Assembly (NCBI GenBank): GCA_947165685.1
Contig: CAMVBK010000028.1
Location: 1 to 42,086 of the forward strand
Source of the DNA: F23-D06 sp947165685
Lineage (GTDB): Bacteria > Bacteroidota > Bacteroidia > Bacteroidales > WCHB1-69
Direction: 5' to 3'
Length of the DNA stretch: 42,086 bases
The position numbers and the translations under genes were made by a program. The notes beneath the pieces are model-generated. The model saw only the letters and a program-made list of their open reading frames with translations, searched no databases and was not told where the DNA came from. How positions within the stretch are numbered: position 1 is the first letter of the stretch; each line of letters starts with the position of its first letter. This document shows positions 14,405 through 23,708 of the stretch, piece after piece.

Positions 14405-17400
14405 TTATCTCTTCACCACGAACGTCTTCGTCACAACGCCCGCCTCCGTGGTCACGCGCACGAAGTACATGCCATCGGCCAGGGAGGAGACGTTGATGCT
14501 TGTGGTTTCACCCGTCATCGGGACGGTTTGCACCAATTTGCCATACACATCAAACACGTGCAGATCCGCACCTAATTGTACATTATACATTGTACATTGT
14601 ACATTGACGAAGTCATTCGCCGGGTTGGGGAACACTTTCACGCTTCCTGCAAGGTCGTGGTCGTCGATGCCGACGGTGATGGTCAGGTGGAGGGTCACCA
14701 CCGAGTCGCAGCCGTGGACGGTCTGGAGGGTCTGCGTGTAGTCGCCGGAGGCGCAGTATTCGGTGCCGTTCCAGGTGTAGCAGGAGTCGGGGCAGGAGAC
14801 GGTGAACTCGGAGGTGGCGGGCTGGTGGATGGTCAGGTGCAGGGTGACGACAGAGTCATAGCCCAACACCGAGTTGAAGCTATGGGTGTATTCGCCTGAT
14901 GAGGTAAGCACCTCGCCGTTCCAGTCATAGCTTTCGCAGGCCTCCACCGCCACCTCGGTGGCGACGGGCACTCCGTTATAGACGATGTTCGAGCGTGCGC
15001 CCGTGAAGGTGATGTCGCGGGTCTCTTGCACACAGTTGCCGTCCATCACGACCTCGATCTGGTAGAACAGCGCGTCGCCGTCAGGGTTCTGGTCGGTGAA
15101 GGAGGTCAGCGTGGAAGGCATCGTCTGGATCAGCTGTAGGTTGTTGTTCGCCGTGCCGCGATAGAGCCTGTAGCTGGCGAACTCGAATCCTTCGTAGGGT
15201 GTCCAGATCAGGTTGTAGCTGTTGCCGAGCCCCTGGTTGATGGTGAGATGCACGGTCTTGTGGAGCGCACTCATCGGTGTCTCGCCGCCGCAGGTGTCGG
15301 CCGCCGTGATTTTGTAGCGCCAAGCCCTGACGGACGGGTCGGCGGTGGTGTCCGCGTATGCGTTGCCACTGCCGGCGGGGATGACGGCGAGCGGCTCGAA
15401 GATGTTGGCCTGCCCGTTCTCGCGGTAGAGGCGGTATTCGGCGACATCGGAGTCGGTGAGCGGTTCCCAAACCACGAGGTTGTGCTGGTCTTCCACCCCC
15501 ACCATGCAGAGGGCCGGGGTTTCGGAAACCAGTTCGCTGACACCCAGATGCACAGGTTCCGACACGCTGGTGCAGCCGTTGCCGTCGCCGATCGTCACCC
15601 AGTAGTAACCGGCCGAACCGACGGTGATGGTCGCTGTGGTGTCGCCCGTGGACCATAGGTAGTCATGGTAAGTGCCAGTCAAAGAGAGGGTTGCTGTTTC
15701 ACTTCCGCAGGCCGTCAATGTGCCGCTGACCGTCACCTGCGGCACGAAGTCCGCCATCACGGTCAGGTGCAACGTGACCACGCTGTCGCATCCGGCCACG
15801 TTGGTCGTAGTGTACGTGTAGTTGCCTGATTGCGTGTAAGTGTTGCCATGCCAAGAGAAACTTTCGCAGGCAACCGCGGTGGTGTCGCCTGCGGTGGGGT
15901 GGTTGACGGTCAGTGTCATGGTAACGACAGAATCGCACCCATTTGCCGTCTGCAGGGTAGCTGTTTGCGTACCGGCTCCGGCAAACTGAACGCCGTTCCA
16001 GACAATGGGCAGTTCGCTGGCGCAGACCGTTCGGGTATCTGTCACCGCGACGGTCTGGTTAACAGTTAAATGCAACGTAACGACAGAGTCGCAACCAACA
16101 GCGTTGGTCATGGTATGGGTGTAGTTGCCGGATTGCGTGTAAGTGTTGCCATGCCAAGAGAAACTTTCGCAGGCAACCGCGGTGGTGTCGCCCGCGGTGG
16201 AGTGGTTGACGGTCAGATGCAGTGTCACCACGGAGTCGCAGCTGTTGGCAGCCGTAAAGGTTTGGATGTAGTCGCCGGAAGCCGTGTAAGTTTGGCCATT
16301 CCAGACGTAAGCCGTGCAGGTGGAATCCGCGAACGCCATTTGCTTGGAGGTGTTGATGGTGAGATGGAGGGTCACGATGCTGTCGTTCCCGTTGACTGCG
16401 GTGAAGCTCTGCGTGTAATTGCCCGACTGCGAATAGGTTGCCCCGTTCCACGTGTAGCTGTCGCAGGCGGTGGCGGAGAACTCCGTGACGATGGCGTCCT
16501 CCAGGGTGAGGTGCAGGGTGATGACCGAGTCGCAGCCGTGGATGGTCTGCAGGGTGTGCGTATAGTCGCCGGACTCGCAGCGCGGGGTGCCGAACCACGT
16601 ATAGCAGCTGTCGAACGAGGTGATGTAGAGGTCGGTGGCGGCGGGCTGCCACACGTTCACGGTGACGGAGGCCATGTTGCTGCAGTTGTTTTCGTTATAA
16701 CCGATCACCTGCCAATTCCCTGCCGTGTTGACCGTTATGGCGGAATCGGTGCTGCCGTTGCTCCACATATAGGACACGCCGCCTGTAGCGGTGAGCGTGG
16801 TGGATTCGCCGGTGCAGAGGTTCGTGTTGCCGCTGATGGTGATGACCGGCGGCTGGGAGACCAGCACGGTGACGGAGGCGGTGCTGAAACAGCCTTCCGC
16901 CGAGGTGCCGATGACGCTATACTGGCCGAAGGCGTTCACCGGGATGGCGGCGTTCGTGCTGCCGTTGCTCCACATATAGGTGGCGGCTCCCGTGGCGGTG
17001 AGGACGGTGCTGCCGCCGGGGCAGATGTAGGTGTTGCCCGTGACGGCCACTTCCGGCAGCGGGTTCACCGTGACGGTGGCGGAAGCCGTGGCGGAGCATC
17101 CGTTGGCGTTGGTGACCGTCACCGTATAGACGCCGCTCTCGGTCGCGCTGAACGAGGTCGTGGCGGTGCCGTCCTCCCACAGGTAGCTCATGCCGCCGGT
17201 GGCGGTCAGCGTGGCGGTCTGTCCCTCGCACACGGTGGTGACACCGGTGATGGCCGGAGTGGGCGACGGCAGGATGGTGAGGTGCAGCGTGACGACACTG
17301 TCGCAGCCGTTGGCGGTTTCGAAGGTTTGGGTATAGTCGCCTGAGGCGGTGTAGGTGCTGCCGTTCCACGTGTAGGAGTCGCAGGCGGTGGCTTCGACAA

Positions 17401-20400
17401 GCTCAGCCACCGAGGGGTGGATGGTCAGGTGGAGGGTGACGACGGAATCGCAGCCGTTGGCAGAGGAGAAAGTATGGGTGTAGTCGCCGGAAGTAGTGTA
17501 CACCGAATCATTCCAGACATAACTGTCACAAAATTCCTCATACAAATCCGAATAATTTATGCAATTGATAGTCAAATTCAGCGTGACAATTTTGCAACCG
17601 GAAAGTGTAACCGTTTCCAATTCACTCCATCCTTCGCCCCACTCTTCATCATACCACCACCAAGCTCCATAATATTCGTCAAAATACAATTCATCGGGTT
17701 CGATAACAACGTCTATATCCAAGATTTGTGTATAAACTCCCGATTCATGATATGTAAAACCATTAAAAGTATAGCTTTCATTTGCTGTATCCGTTATATC
17801 TTCATAAACCGACGGACGCATACACAGAATCAACGTTTCCACAGAATCACAGCCAACCGTATTCGTAAAGTAGTGTTCATACGTGCCTGATTGGGTAAGC
17901 GTGTCCCCATTACAAATATACTTTCCACATCCTGTGTCCCAAGTGACAATTGCATCTGTGAATTTGATTATATTGTGATGTATGTAGGTCGAATCACAAT
18001 CCAGTTCATGTAGCGAAGTAGTTGTAGAAACTATATCGTAATAAGTGCCATTCCAAGATTCGCCATCCACATCTATGATGGTGATTCCATCGCTTTCATC
18101 AAACATATTGTTATATAAATAGGTGATTTGGCAAGTGTCCGACGAGTGATTATATAGGTAATAATTCTCCTGCAAATATTCTTCTGATGCATTGATGAGC
18201 ATGGTTCGAACACCCCCGCAGATAGTGTCGGAAGTGATGACAGTGTCAGCCGACTGAATGATCAGGTGCAGGGTCACGATTGAATCGCAGCCGTTAGCAT
18301 TAAAGAAATGCTGAACATAGTCTCCCGAAGTTGTATAGGTGGTTTCATTCCACGTGAATGATTTGCAGAAAGAGCCATATATTTCTTTGTAGATTGTGTC
18401 ACAAGTTGTTATAGAGGAGTCCGATGCATTGTATTCATAGCAACCTATGTCAATTCTCCCTTGCCGGATGCGGGGATTCCCGGCCAAATCATACGCAGGA
18501 ACGTGAATGCCATTCGAGTTGCCCTTGTTGATGAGAGTGGAACCTTCCTGAAGTGTCCAATCGCCACCGTAGTATTCTGCACCAGCGCCTGCCGTGGGCG
18601 CAACGAAACGAGGATAGAACACTCCATCTCCTTCATTTTCAGATAATAGAGGCAAATTTGTGCTTCCTACGCCATCTTGTTCCACAGCACAATACTTGAA
18701 TGAGGCAAACGTGGTTCCAGAATTTCCGATATTGGATATTAAGCCATCGGATTTATTCCCCCAAATGATGCAGTTGGCAAACGTGAGAGTGTCCGGAGCG
18801 CCATCATAAACGTAATAATAATCGTAGTAATAATTTTCAAAACCACTATAAAATACTCCTCCAACCAAACTATTTGTACTTTTATTATTCACAATGTCAC
18901 AGTTTGTCACCGTGTTCGAAAGCATATCCCAATTGTTAACATTTCTAATCAGTCCGCCTCCTATTTCTCCGCTGTTATTACAGATTAGACACCCTGTCAT
19001 ATCCACGCCTCTCAACAACACACCTCCACAATAGCTGCCATTGTTGTTGCTAATTATGCAATTTCTGATTGTTGCATTTTTTTCTATATTCCCAGGTACA
19101 TGGCAAACGCCTCCTGCAGTATTTCGATTCGTGTAGGTGTCAGAACCAAAACTATGCTCTGGGGTATAATTTGGCATCATTGCGCTGTTGTTTCGGACAA
19201 TACAATTCAGCAGTGATGCCGAACCAATAAGAAAGACGCCTCCTCCTCCTTGGAACGAAATTGTGTTGTTTGAGATGACACAATGATTTAAAACACCGTT
19301 CTCTGTCAAATAACATCCGGCGCCATTCCAAGGTGTGTATCCATTTTGGAGAGTGAAGCCGTTCCATTCAGATTTGAAGCGAAAATCATAATCCTGAAGC
19401 AAGACACGTCGTGAATTTTGCCCATCCAATATTGTAGTGTTTGTGGCAAAATCACGTTGAGAAAGGTCATAGTTGGACGGTTCGTTTCCAGCGAGGCCGC
19501 CATAAACCTGAACACCATCTCTCATGTGAAAAGCATTAGCAGAGGCATCTTCGGTGGAAAAGACAGTTGTGTCACCATAGTAGGTTCCTGCGGCCACCCA
19601 CACATTCACGGAGTCATAGATTGCCGCATACGTCATTGCTTGTTGAATGTCTGCCATAGCATTATTCCATGAGCTGCCATCATTAGTGCCGGAACCAGTT
19701 TGAGTCACATATACAATATTGTCAGGATATTGGGGAATCTCTACCATGTCATCGGAAAAAGATTCATAACAGCCGATGTCCACTTGCCCATGCAACACAC
19801 GACTATTTCCCGCCAGATCCATTGAAGAAGAGTCCAAGCCTGCGGTGTCACCATTGTTGATGCATACGGAGCCGTTTTGCAGTCGCCAGTCACCTCCGTT
19901 ATAGTTGAGACCTGCCCCTGCCGTGGGTGAAACAAAACGGGGATAAAAACCTTCCGCACCATCATTAGCGGATTCAAGCGTGATGTAACCAGAACCGAAA
20001 CCGCCTTCCACCGCACAATGACTGAAATTAGTGTAATACGTGTTAGACAACATCGCCTCGTTGCCCCAAAGGATGCAGTTTTTGAAATTACCGGCAGAAA
20101 CTCCTTCACCTCCATTGGCGACAATACTACAATTGGTGTAAGTTCCTCCATTAGCTCCTAAAGAATTATTTCTAAGCAAGCAATTGGACACAAAACCATG
20201 TCCATATCCTATGTTGTTTTTTCGTCCATATCCCACTACGGCATATCCGTTGTTGTTATGAATGGAACAATGGCTGAGTTTGCCGTTTGCTTTCAGATAA
20301 GCACCACCGGCATTCGAAGAACTACCAACAGGTGAGTATCCATTGCGAAGGATAAAACCATCCCATTCCGTGATATGTCGAAAATGTCGCAACTGGCACA

Positions 20401-23248
20401 ATACTATTCGACTATTCTGACCATCCAGTACTGTTGGATTGATTGACAATTCGCGTTGGGAAAGGTCAAAATTTGCTGGTTCATTTCCGGCGAAGCCACC
20501 GTAAACATTCACATTTTCCCGCATGGTGAATGCGTTTTCTGCAGAAGTGTTGCCATAGTAGATTCCTGTGGCCACCCAAACTTGTACAGAATCATACATG
20601 GAAGCCAGTGAAACCGCCCAATCAAGGTTCGACATGGCATTGTCCCAGGATGTTCCATTCCGGCTGCCTGCTCCATTTTGAGTAACATAGATGATAGGTC
20701 CGAGTGTCCCTGGCAAGACCACCCCTTGTGATGCAGACTCATAACAGCCGATGTCAATCTGTCCTTGCTGAATACGGCTGTTCCCTGCCAAGTCTGTTAT
20801 TGGCAATCCTGTCACAGTAGTATCTCCTCTGTTTATAAGCACAGAGTTGTTCTGCAAACGCCAGTCTCCACCTGAATAGTTGGCTCCAGCCCCCGCAGTG
20901 GGCAACACAAACCGAGGAAAAAACGTTCCAACACCTTCATTTGTTGAAGCTAATGCGATGTTTTTTTCCCCATCGTAGCCGCTTTCCACAGCGCAATTGT
21001 TCATCACCACATGAACGTTCAATGTTTGATAATCATCAGGAGCTAATATGTTAGACTGTTTGTCCCCTTGCCTGTTTCCCCATATCACACAATTTGTAAA
21101 GGAAACCAGCTCGTAGGAATAATATTCCTCCTCCTCATAGTCATAATCCCAATGGAATTCTTCCACACACGCAACACCACCAACGCCGTGTTCTGTTTTA
21201 TTATTGACGATATTGCAATTGACAAAAGAGGAGGAGTTAGCGTAAGCACCACCTCCCGTAGTATAATATTCTCCGTTGGTTGTGTTGTTGCTGATTTCGC
21301 AGTTGATAAATTCGGACGCTATTGACCGTACGCCACCACCGTTGCCTTTGGATATGTTATTGTTGATTCTGCAATTAATTATAGTGCAAGTATCAACAAA
21401 AATGCCACCTCCATCTCCACCAGTCTGGTTGGAGTTGTTATGAATATTGCAAAATGACAAAGTGGAATTCCTTGCCCAAACACCACCGCCATCACCAGTA
21501 AAAAAATAAAGACTGTCTGATATACGATTGTTGCAAATTTCACAATGGGACAACACGGCATTTCCCATCAGTTGGCATCCAAGAAATGCACCATTGCGTA
21601 TGGTAAATCCATCCCAAGTGGTCTGCGTTTCAAACACCTTCAACTGATCTAACACCCTACGGATTTGTTGCCCGTCAAGAATAGTAGTGTTTATGGAATA
21701 ATTCCGTTGCGAAAGATTATAATTTGACGGTTCATCACCAGCAAATCCACCATATACATTAACACCTTCTTTCATCGTAAAGGCTGCACGGGAATCGCTA
21801 TTGGTTCTGTTCCCGTAATAAGTTCCGGTTGCCACCCATACTTGACAACCATCTCCAAGAGCATGGGCTGTGTTGACCGCAGTTTGCAAATCGGGCATGG
21901 CATTTGCCCATGAAGTGCCGGTAGAATCGCCAGCACCAGTTGGTTTTACATATACAATGCCAGTATAACCATACGTTCCATTTTTTGTGAATTCGTAGCA
22001 TCCAATATCAATACTATTTTGTTGTATTCGTGCATTTCTGTTCAAATCGAATTCTGGAGGAGTAATCCCGTCCGTAGTGCCTCCATTTATCAAAATAGAT
22101 GTGGGTTTCAATGTGAAGTCACCATTGTTGGGATTAGTAAAATTCGGGCACCAGACACCACCATCCGAAAAAACATTGTTTTCGGAATCAAGAATAATGT
22201 TTGTTTCACCAGAAGTGAGATAATTGTAAAGGTTGCTACCTGACGGGGCTTCAACGGCACAATGGCTGAAAACAGGTTGTGTGTTATAATTAAGGTTGGA
22301 AGAAAAAACATTCTGCTGCCCGTCAGAACCGTTGTTGCCCCAAATAACACAGTTTACAAAAGTGTTGCCTGCTCCATTGCAATAAAGTCCGCCAGCTCCT
22401 TGTTCGACATTGATATTGTTTCTCACAATATCACAATTGATTAGAGTGGATCCATCTGACACCACACCACCAGTACATTGATATGCGGTTTCTTGATTAG
22501 TGTTGTTATTATATATTAGGCAGTTTGAGATAGTGGAGTTTACAGTTACTATTCCACCAGCGTAAGACCTGCGGACTTGAGCGGAGATGCTCCGCCCCCA
22601 AGAGCTGCCCAAGTAGGAAATTTCATTCTGAATGATTTTACATGATATTACGGAGGCAGACGAGCAGTACAATCCTCCGCAAGCTTTCCTATTGCTGATA
22701 AGGTCATCATCATCCACATCCACTTCTGCCGAATTATTACGGATAATGCAATGGCTAATTGTTGCATTTCCTTTTAAGACAGCTCCCCCCACCCAGTTGG
22801 CGTGTCCATTCTGAATCGTGAAACCGTCCACTGTTATCGGATTAACAAAGTCGTTGTATTGTGTCAATACTCGTGTGGAGTGATTCCCGTCCAGAATAGA
22901 GGTATTTGTCGTAAGATTTCTTAGCGACAAATCATAATCAGCAGGCTCATTGCCGGCAAAACCACCATAAAGGCTTACGCCATCATGCAGTATTATAGGT
23001 CGAACATAAACCTCTCCCCAAGAGTTATGTGAGTTCACATACGTTCCTTCGGCCACCCATACCTGTTTTATGCCCCATAATGCAGCCTTGTCTATTGCAT
23101 CTTGCACATTTGACATGGCATTGTCCCACGAGAAGCCATTCTTGTTTCCTGCTCCTTGTTGGGTCACATAAATGATAGTTGGCGGTGTCTGCGCGTTTGT
23201 AAGCCATACAGCGCAAAGCAGCATCATAATGGTAAATAATCGTTTCAT
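14405..23248 (-). CDS. Giant T9SS surface adhesin with beta-helix modules and Cys-paired repeats
   Basis: 2947 residues from the ATG at 23248, chosen because MKRLFTIMMLLCAVWLTNAQ is a clear signal peptide; the open frame continues 55 codons upstream. Four parallel beta-helix modules (about 24-420, 428-845, 849-1170, 1178-1606) each open with IIYVTQxGAG..G.SWDNAM and end with DLAGNxRIxxGxIDIGCYE, the choice-of-anchor Q pattern. The rest is more than ten repeats of the type CDSYTWNG...SGxYTxTF...GCDSVVTLHLT, three or four PKD/Ig-like repeats (YMWSNGST), two fibronectin-like segments and a type A T9SS sorting domain (VKVFPNPANDFVNV ... KTFVVKR). It should be exported through the outer membrane and anchored at the surface. 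Base composition changes sharply near 17500. Confidence 0.92.
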   Translation of the reverse strand: MKRLFTIMMLLCAVWLTNAQTPPTIIYVTQQGAGNKNGFSWDNAMSNVQDAIDKAALWGIKQVWVAEGTYVNSHNSWGEVYVRPIILHDGVSLYGGFAGNEPADYDLSLRNLTTNTSILDGNHSTRVLTQYNDFVNPITVDGFTIQNGHANWVGGAVLKGNATISHCIIRNNSAEVDVDDDDLISNRKACGGLYCSSASVISCKIIQNEISYLGSSWGRSISAQVRRSYAGGIVTVNSTISNCLIYNNNTNQETAYQCTGGVVSDGSTLINCDIVRNNINVEQGAGGLYCNGAGNTFVNCVIWGNNGSDGQQNVFSSNLNYNTQPVFSHCAVEAPSGSNLYNYLTSGETNIILDSENNVFSDGGVWCPNFTNPNNGDFTLKPTSILINGGTTDGITPPEFDLNRNARIQQNSIDIGCYEFTKNGTYGYTGIVYVKPTGAGDSTGTSWANAMPDLQTAVNTAHALGDGCQVWVATGTYYGNRTNSDSRAAFTMKEGVNVYGGFAGDEPSNYNLSQRNYSINTTILDGQQIRRVLDQLKVFETQTTWDGFTIRNGAFLGCQLMGNAVLSHCEICNNRISDSLYFFTGDGGGVWARNSTLSFCNIHNNSNQTGGDGGGIFVDTCTIINCRINNNISKGNGGGVRSIASEFINCEISNNTTNGEYYTTGGGAYANSSSFVNCNIVNNKTEHGVGGVACVEEFHWDYDYEEEEYYSYELVSFTNCVIWGNRQGDKQSNILAPDDYQTLNVHVVMNNCAVESGYDGEKNIALASTNEGVGTFFPRFVLPTAGAGANYSGGDWRLQNNSVLINRGDTTVTGLPITDLAGNSRIQQGQIDIGCYESASQGVVLPGTLGPIIYVTQNGAGSRNGTSWDNAMSNLDWAVSLASMYDSVQVWVATGIYYGNTSAENAFTMRENVNVYGGFAGNEPANFDLSQRELSINPTVLDGQNSRIVLCQLRHFRHITEWDGFILRNGYSPVGSSSNAGGAYLKANGKLSHCSIHNNNGYAVVGYGRKNNIGYGHGFVSNCLLRNNSLGANGGTYTNCSIVANGGEGVSAGNFKNCILWGNEAMLSNTYYTNFSHCAVEGGFGSGYITLESANDGAEGFYPRFVSPTAGAGLNYNGGDWRLQNGSVCINNGDTAGLDSSSMDLAGNSRVLHGQVDIGCYESFSDDMVEIPQYPDNIVYVTQTGSGTNDGSSWNNAMADIQQAMTYAAIYDSVNVWVAAGTYYGDTTVFSTEDASANAFHMRDGVQVYGGLAGNEPSNYDLSQRDFATNTTILDGQNSRRVLLQDYDFRFKSEWNGFTLQNGYTPWNGAGCYLTENGVLNHCVISNNTISFQGGGGVFLIGSASLLNCIVRNNSAMMPNYTPEHSFGSDTYTNRNTAGGVCHVPGNIEKNATIRNCIISNNNGSYCGGVLLRGVDMTGCLICNNSGEIGGGLIRNVNNWDMLSNTVTNCDIVNNKSTNSLVGGVFYSGFENYYYDYYYVYDGAPDTLTFANCIIWGNKSDGLISNIGNSGTTFASFKYCAVEQDGVGSTNLPLLSENEGDGVFYPRFVAPTAGAGAEYYGGDWTLQEGSTLINKGNSNGIHVPAYDLAGNPRIRQGRIDIGCYEYNASDSSITTCDTIYKEIYGSFCKSFTWNETTYTTSGDYVQHFFNANGCDSIVTLHLIIQSADTVITSDTICGGVRTMLINASEEYLQENYYLYNHSSDTCQITYLYNNMFDESDGITIIDVDGESWNGTYYDIVSTTTSLHELDCDSTYIHHNIIKFTDAIVTWDTGCGKYICNGDTLTQSGTYEHYFTNTVGCDSVETLILCMRPSVYEDITDTANESYTFNGFTYHESGVYTQILDIDVVIEPDELYFDEYYGAWWWYDEEWGEGWSELETVTLSGCKIVTLNLTINCINYSDLYEEFCDSYVWNDSVYTTSGDYTHTFSSANGCDSVVTLHLTIHPSVAELVEATACDSYTWNGSTYTASGDYTQTFETANGCDSVVTLHLTILPSPTPAITGVTTVCEGQTATLTATGGMSYLWEDGTATTSFSATESGVYTVTVTNANGCSATASATVTVNPLPEVAVTGNTYICPGGSTVLTATGAATYMWSNGSTNAAIPVNAFGQYSVIGTSAEGCFSTASVTVLVSQPPVITISGNTNLCTGESTTLTATGGVSYMWSNGSTDSAITVNTAGNWQVIGYNENNCSNMASVTVNVWQPAATDLYITSFDSCYTWFGTPRCESGDYTHTLQTIHGCDSVITLHLTLEDAIVTEFSATACDSYTWNGATYSQSGNYTQSFTAVNGNDSIVTLHLTINTSKQMAFADSTCTAYVWNGQTYTASGDYIQTFTAANSCDSVVTLHLTVNHSTAGDTTAVACESFSWHGNTYTQSGNYTHTMTNAVGCDSVVTLHLTVNQTVAVTDTRTVCASELPIVWNGVQFAGAGTQTATLQTANGCDSVVTMTLTVNHPTAGDTTAVACESFSWHGNTYTQSGNYTYTTTNVAGCDSVVTLHLTVMADFVPQVTVSGTLTACGSETATLSLTGTYHDYLWSTGDTTATITVGSAGYYWVTIGDGNGCTSVSEPVHLGVSELVSETPALCMVGVEDQHNLVVWEPLTDSDVAEYRLYRENGQANIFEPLAVIPAGSGNAYADTTADPSVRAWRYKITAADTCGGETPMSALHKTVHLTINQGLGNSYNLIWTPYEGFEFASYRLYRGTANNNLQLIQTMPSTLTSFTDQNPDGDALFYQIEVVMDGNCVQETRDITFTGARSNIVYNGVPVATEVAVEACESYDWNGEVLTSSGEYTHSFNSVLGYDSVVTLHLTIHQPATSEFTVSCPDSCYTWNGTEYCASGDYTQTLQTVHGCDSVVTLHLTITVGIDDHDLAGSVKVFPNPANDFVNVQCTMYNVQLGADLHVFDVYGKLVQTVPMTGETTSINVSSLADGMYFVRVTTEAGVVTKTFVVKR
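15816..15912 (-). repeat. 97-bp direct repeat, copy 1
   Basis: Differs from 16119-16215 at only three positions by eye. It encodes one CESFSWHGNTYTQSGNY unit and its linker, showing recent unit duplication inside the giant gene. Confidence 0.9.
16119..16215 (-). repeat. 97-bp direct repeat, copy 2
   Basis: Second copy of the repeat at 15816-15912, about 300 bp away in the same gene and the same reading frame. Confidence 0.9.
17388..17410. repeat. REP-like palindrome inside the giant adhesin gene
   Basis: GTGGCT and AGCCAC flank a core CTTCGACAAGCTC. The core resembles dispersed extragenic palindromes found in several bacterial phyla. Here it encodes the odd linker VAELVEATA between two Cys-paired repeats. 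Confidence 0.5.
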
Positions 23249-23341
23249 ACATTTCCCCTTGATTCGTGTCGGGCGCAACCTTTTGATAGTTATGAATTTA
23301 TGATTAAAAATCAGGAATAGATGATTATATGTTTGAAGACA

Positions 23342-23480
23342 CAAAAAAAATCGTGAGCCTGTTTTGCGCTGCACGAAGGTCTGGACACCTATACCACAAA
23401 CAATAAAGCTCACGATTTACATCGCAAGCGTACCGTTTCTCTTCTTGTGGTATTGCAGAAAATTGTCCAGATTCTCGTGC
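23342..23480 (-). promoter_or_regulatory. Structured leader RNA candidate upstream of the first giant adhesin
   Basis: Two pairings overlap on the minus strand. Pairing A joins three segments, GCACGA, TCTGGACA and ATACCACAA (23480-23445), with their complements at 23399-23371, a total of 23 base pairs with two internal loops. Pairing B joins AAATCGTGAGC (23418-23408, in the loop of A) to GCTCACGATTT (23358-23348), followed by a run of eight T, as in a terminator. A and B interleave, so they are mutually exclusive or form a pseudoknot. The leader is about 330 bases long from the putative start site. I do not recognise a known riboswitch family; a degenerate mobile-element end is the main alternative. 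Confidence 0.5.
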
Positions 23481-23584
23481 TGCTAAGAAAAGCGAAAACG
23501 CTTTATGTCAATATGTTAAAAAGTCAATTTCTTTATTCTATATCTTTCGGGGTTTGGTGAAAAATTGGTTTTTTATTTCGGGGG

Positions 23585-23592
23585 CGAAGATA
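23585..23592 (-). promoter_or_regulatory. Putative -7 box for the first giant adhesin
   Basis: TATCTTCG on the minus strand, a one-base variant of TAnnTTTG. It lies 337 bases upstream of the start codon, which implies a long leader. Confidence 0.5.
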
Positions 23593-23616
23593 CGAAATAT
23601 TTGGGTTGATTCCCGC

Positions 23617-23640
23617 AGAGATGCAAAATTTTGCGTCTCT
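23617..23640. repeat. 24-bp palindrome upstream of the promoter
   Basis: AGAGATGCAAAA followed directly by TTTTGCGTCTCT, an inverted repeat with one mismatch and no loop. It lies 25-48 bases upstream of the putative -7 box. It could be an operator or a dispersed palindromic repeat. Confidence 0.7.
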
Positions 23641-23642
23641 AC

Positions 23643-23708
23643 TTGAGTAAGTTTAGTAAGTTTAGTGAAGTTTAGGAGGTGAAACTTGAAACCTGAAACC
23701 TGAAACCA
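23643..23708. repeat. Degenerate 8-9 bp tandem repeats
   Basis: AAGTTTAGT-type units pass into TGAAACCT-type octamers. The array lies between the promoter region of the first giant gene and the terminator of the second. The rest of the 23249-23796 gap holds the structured leader, the palindrome, the terminator and the 3' hairpin; I see no gene in it. Confidence 0.85.

Larger units (their letters stand above)
14309..14646 (-). repeat. Sorting-domain / 3' UTR cassette, copy 1
   Basis: About 340 bp covering the last codons of the sorting domain, the stop, the post-stop hairpin, an ATTGTCATAAAGAATTTACG block and the terminator. It matches 23699-24034 closely throughout. Much of the coding half is identical, including an in-frame array of four 7-bp TACATTG units at about 14581-14608. 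Confidence 0.9.

Noticed and set aside
23249..23413. 55-codon in-frame N-terminal extension of the first giant adhesin
   Set aside because: The signal peptide starts at the ATG at 23248; the upstream part overlaps the structured leader and would bury the signal sequence. It is kept only as a possible leader reading frame.
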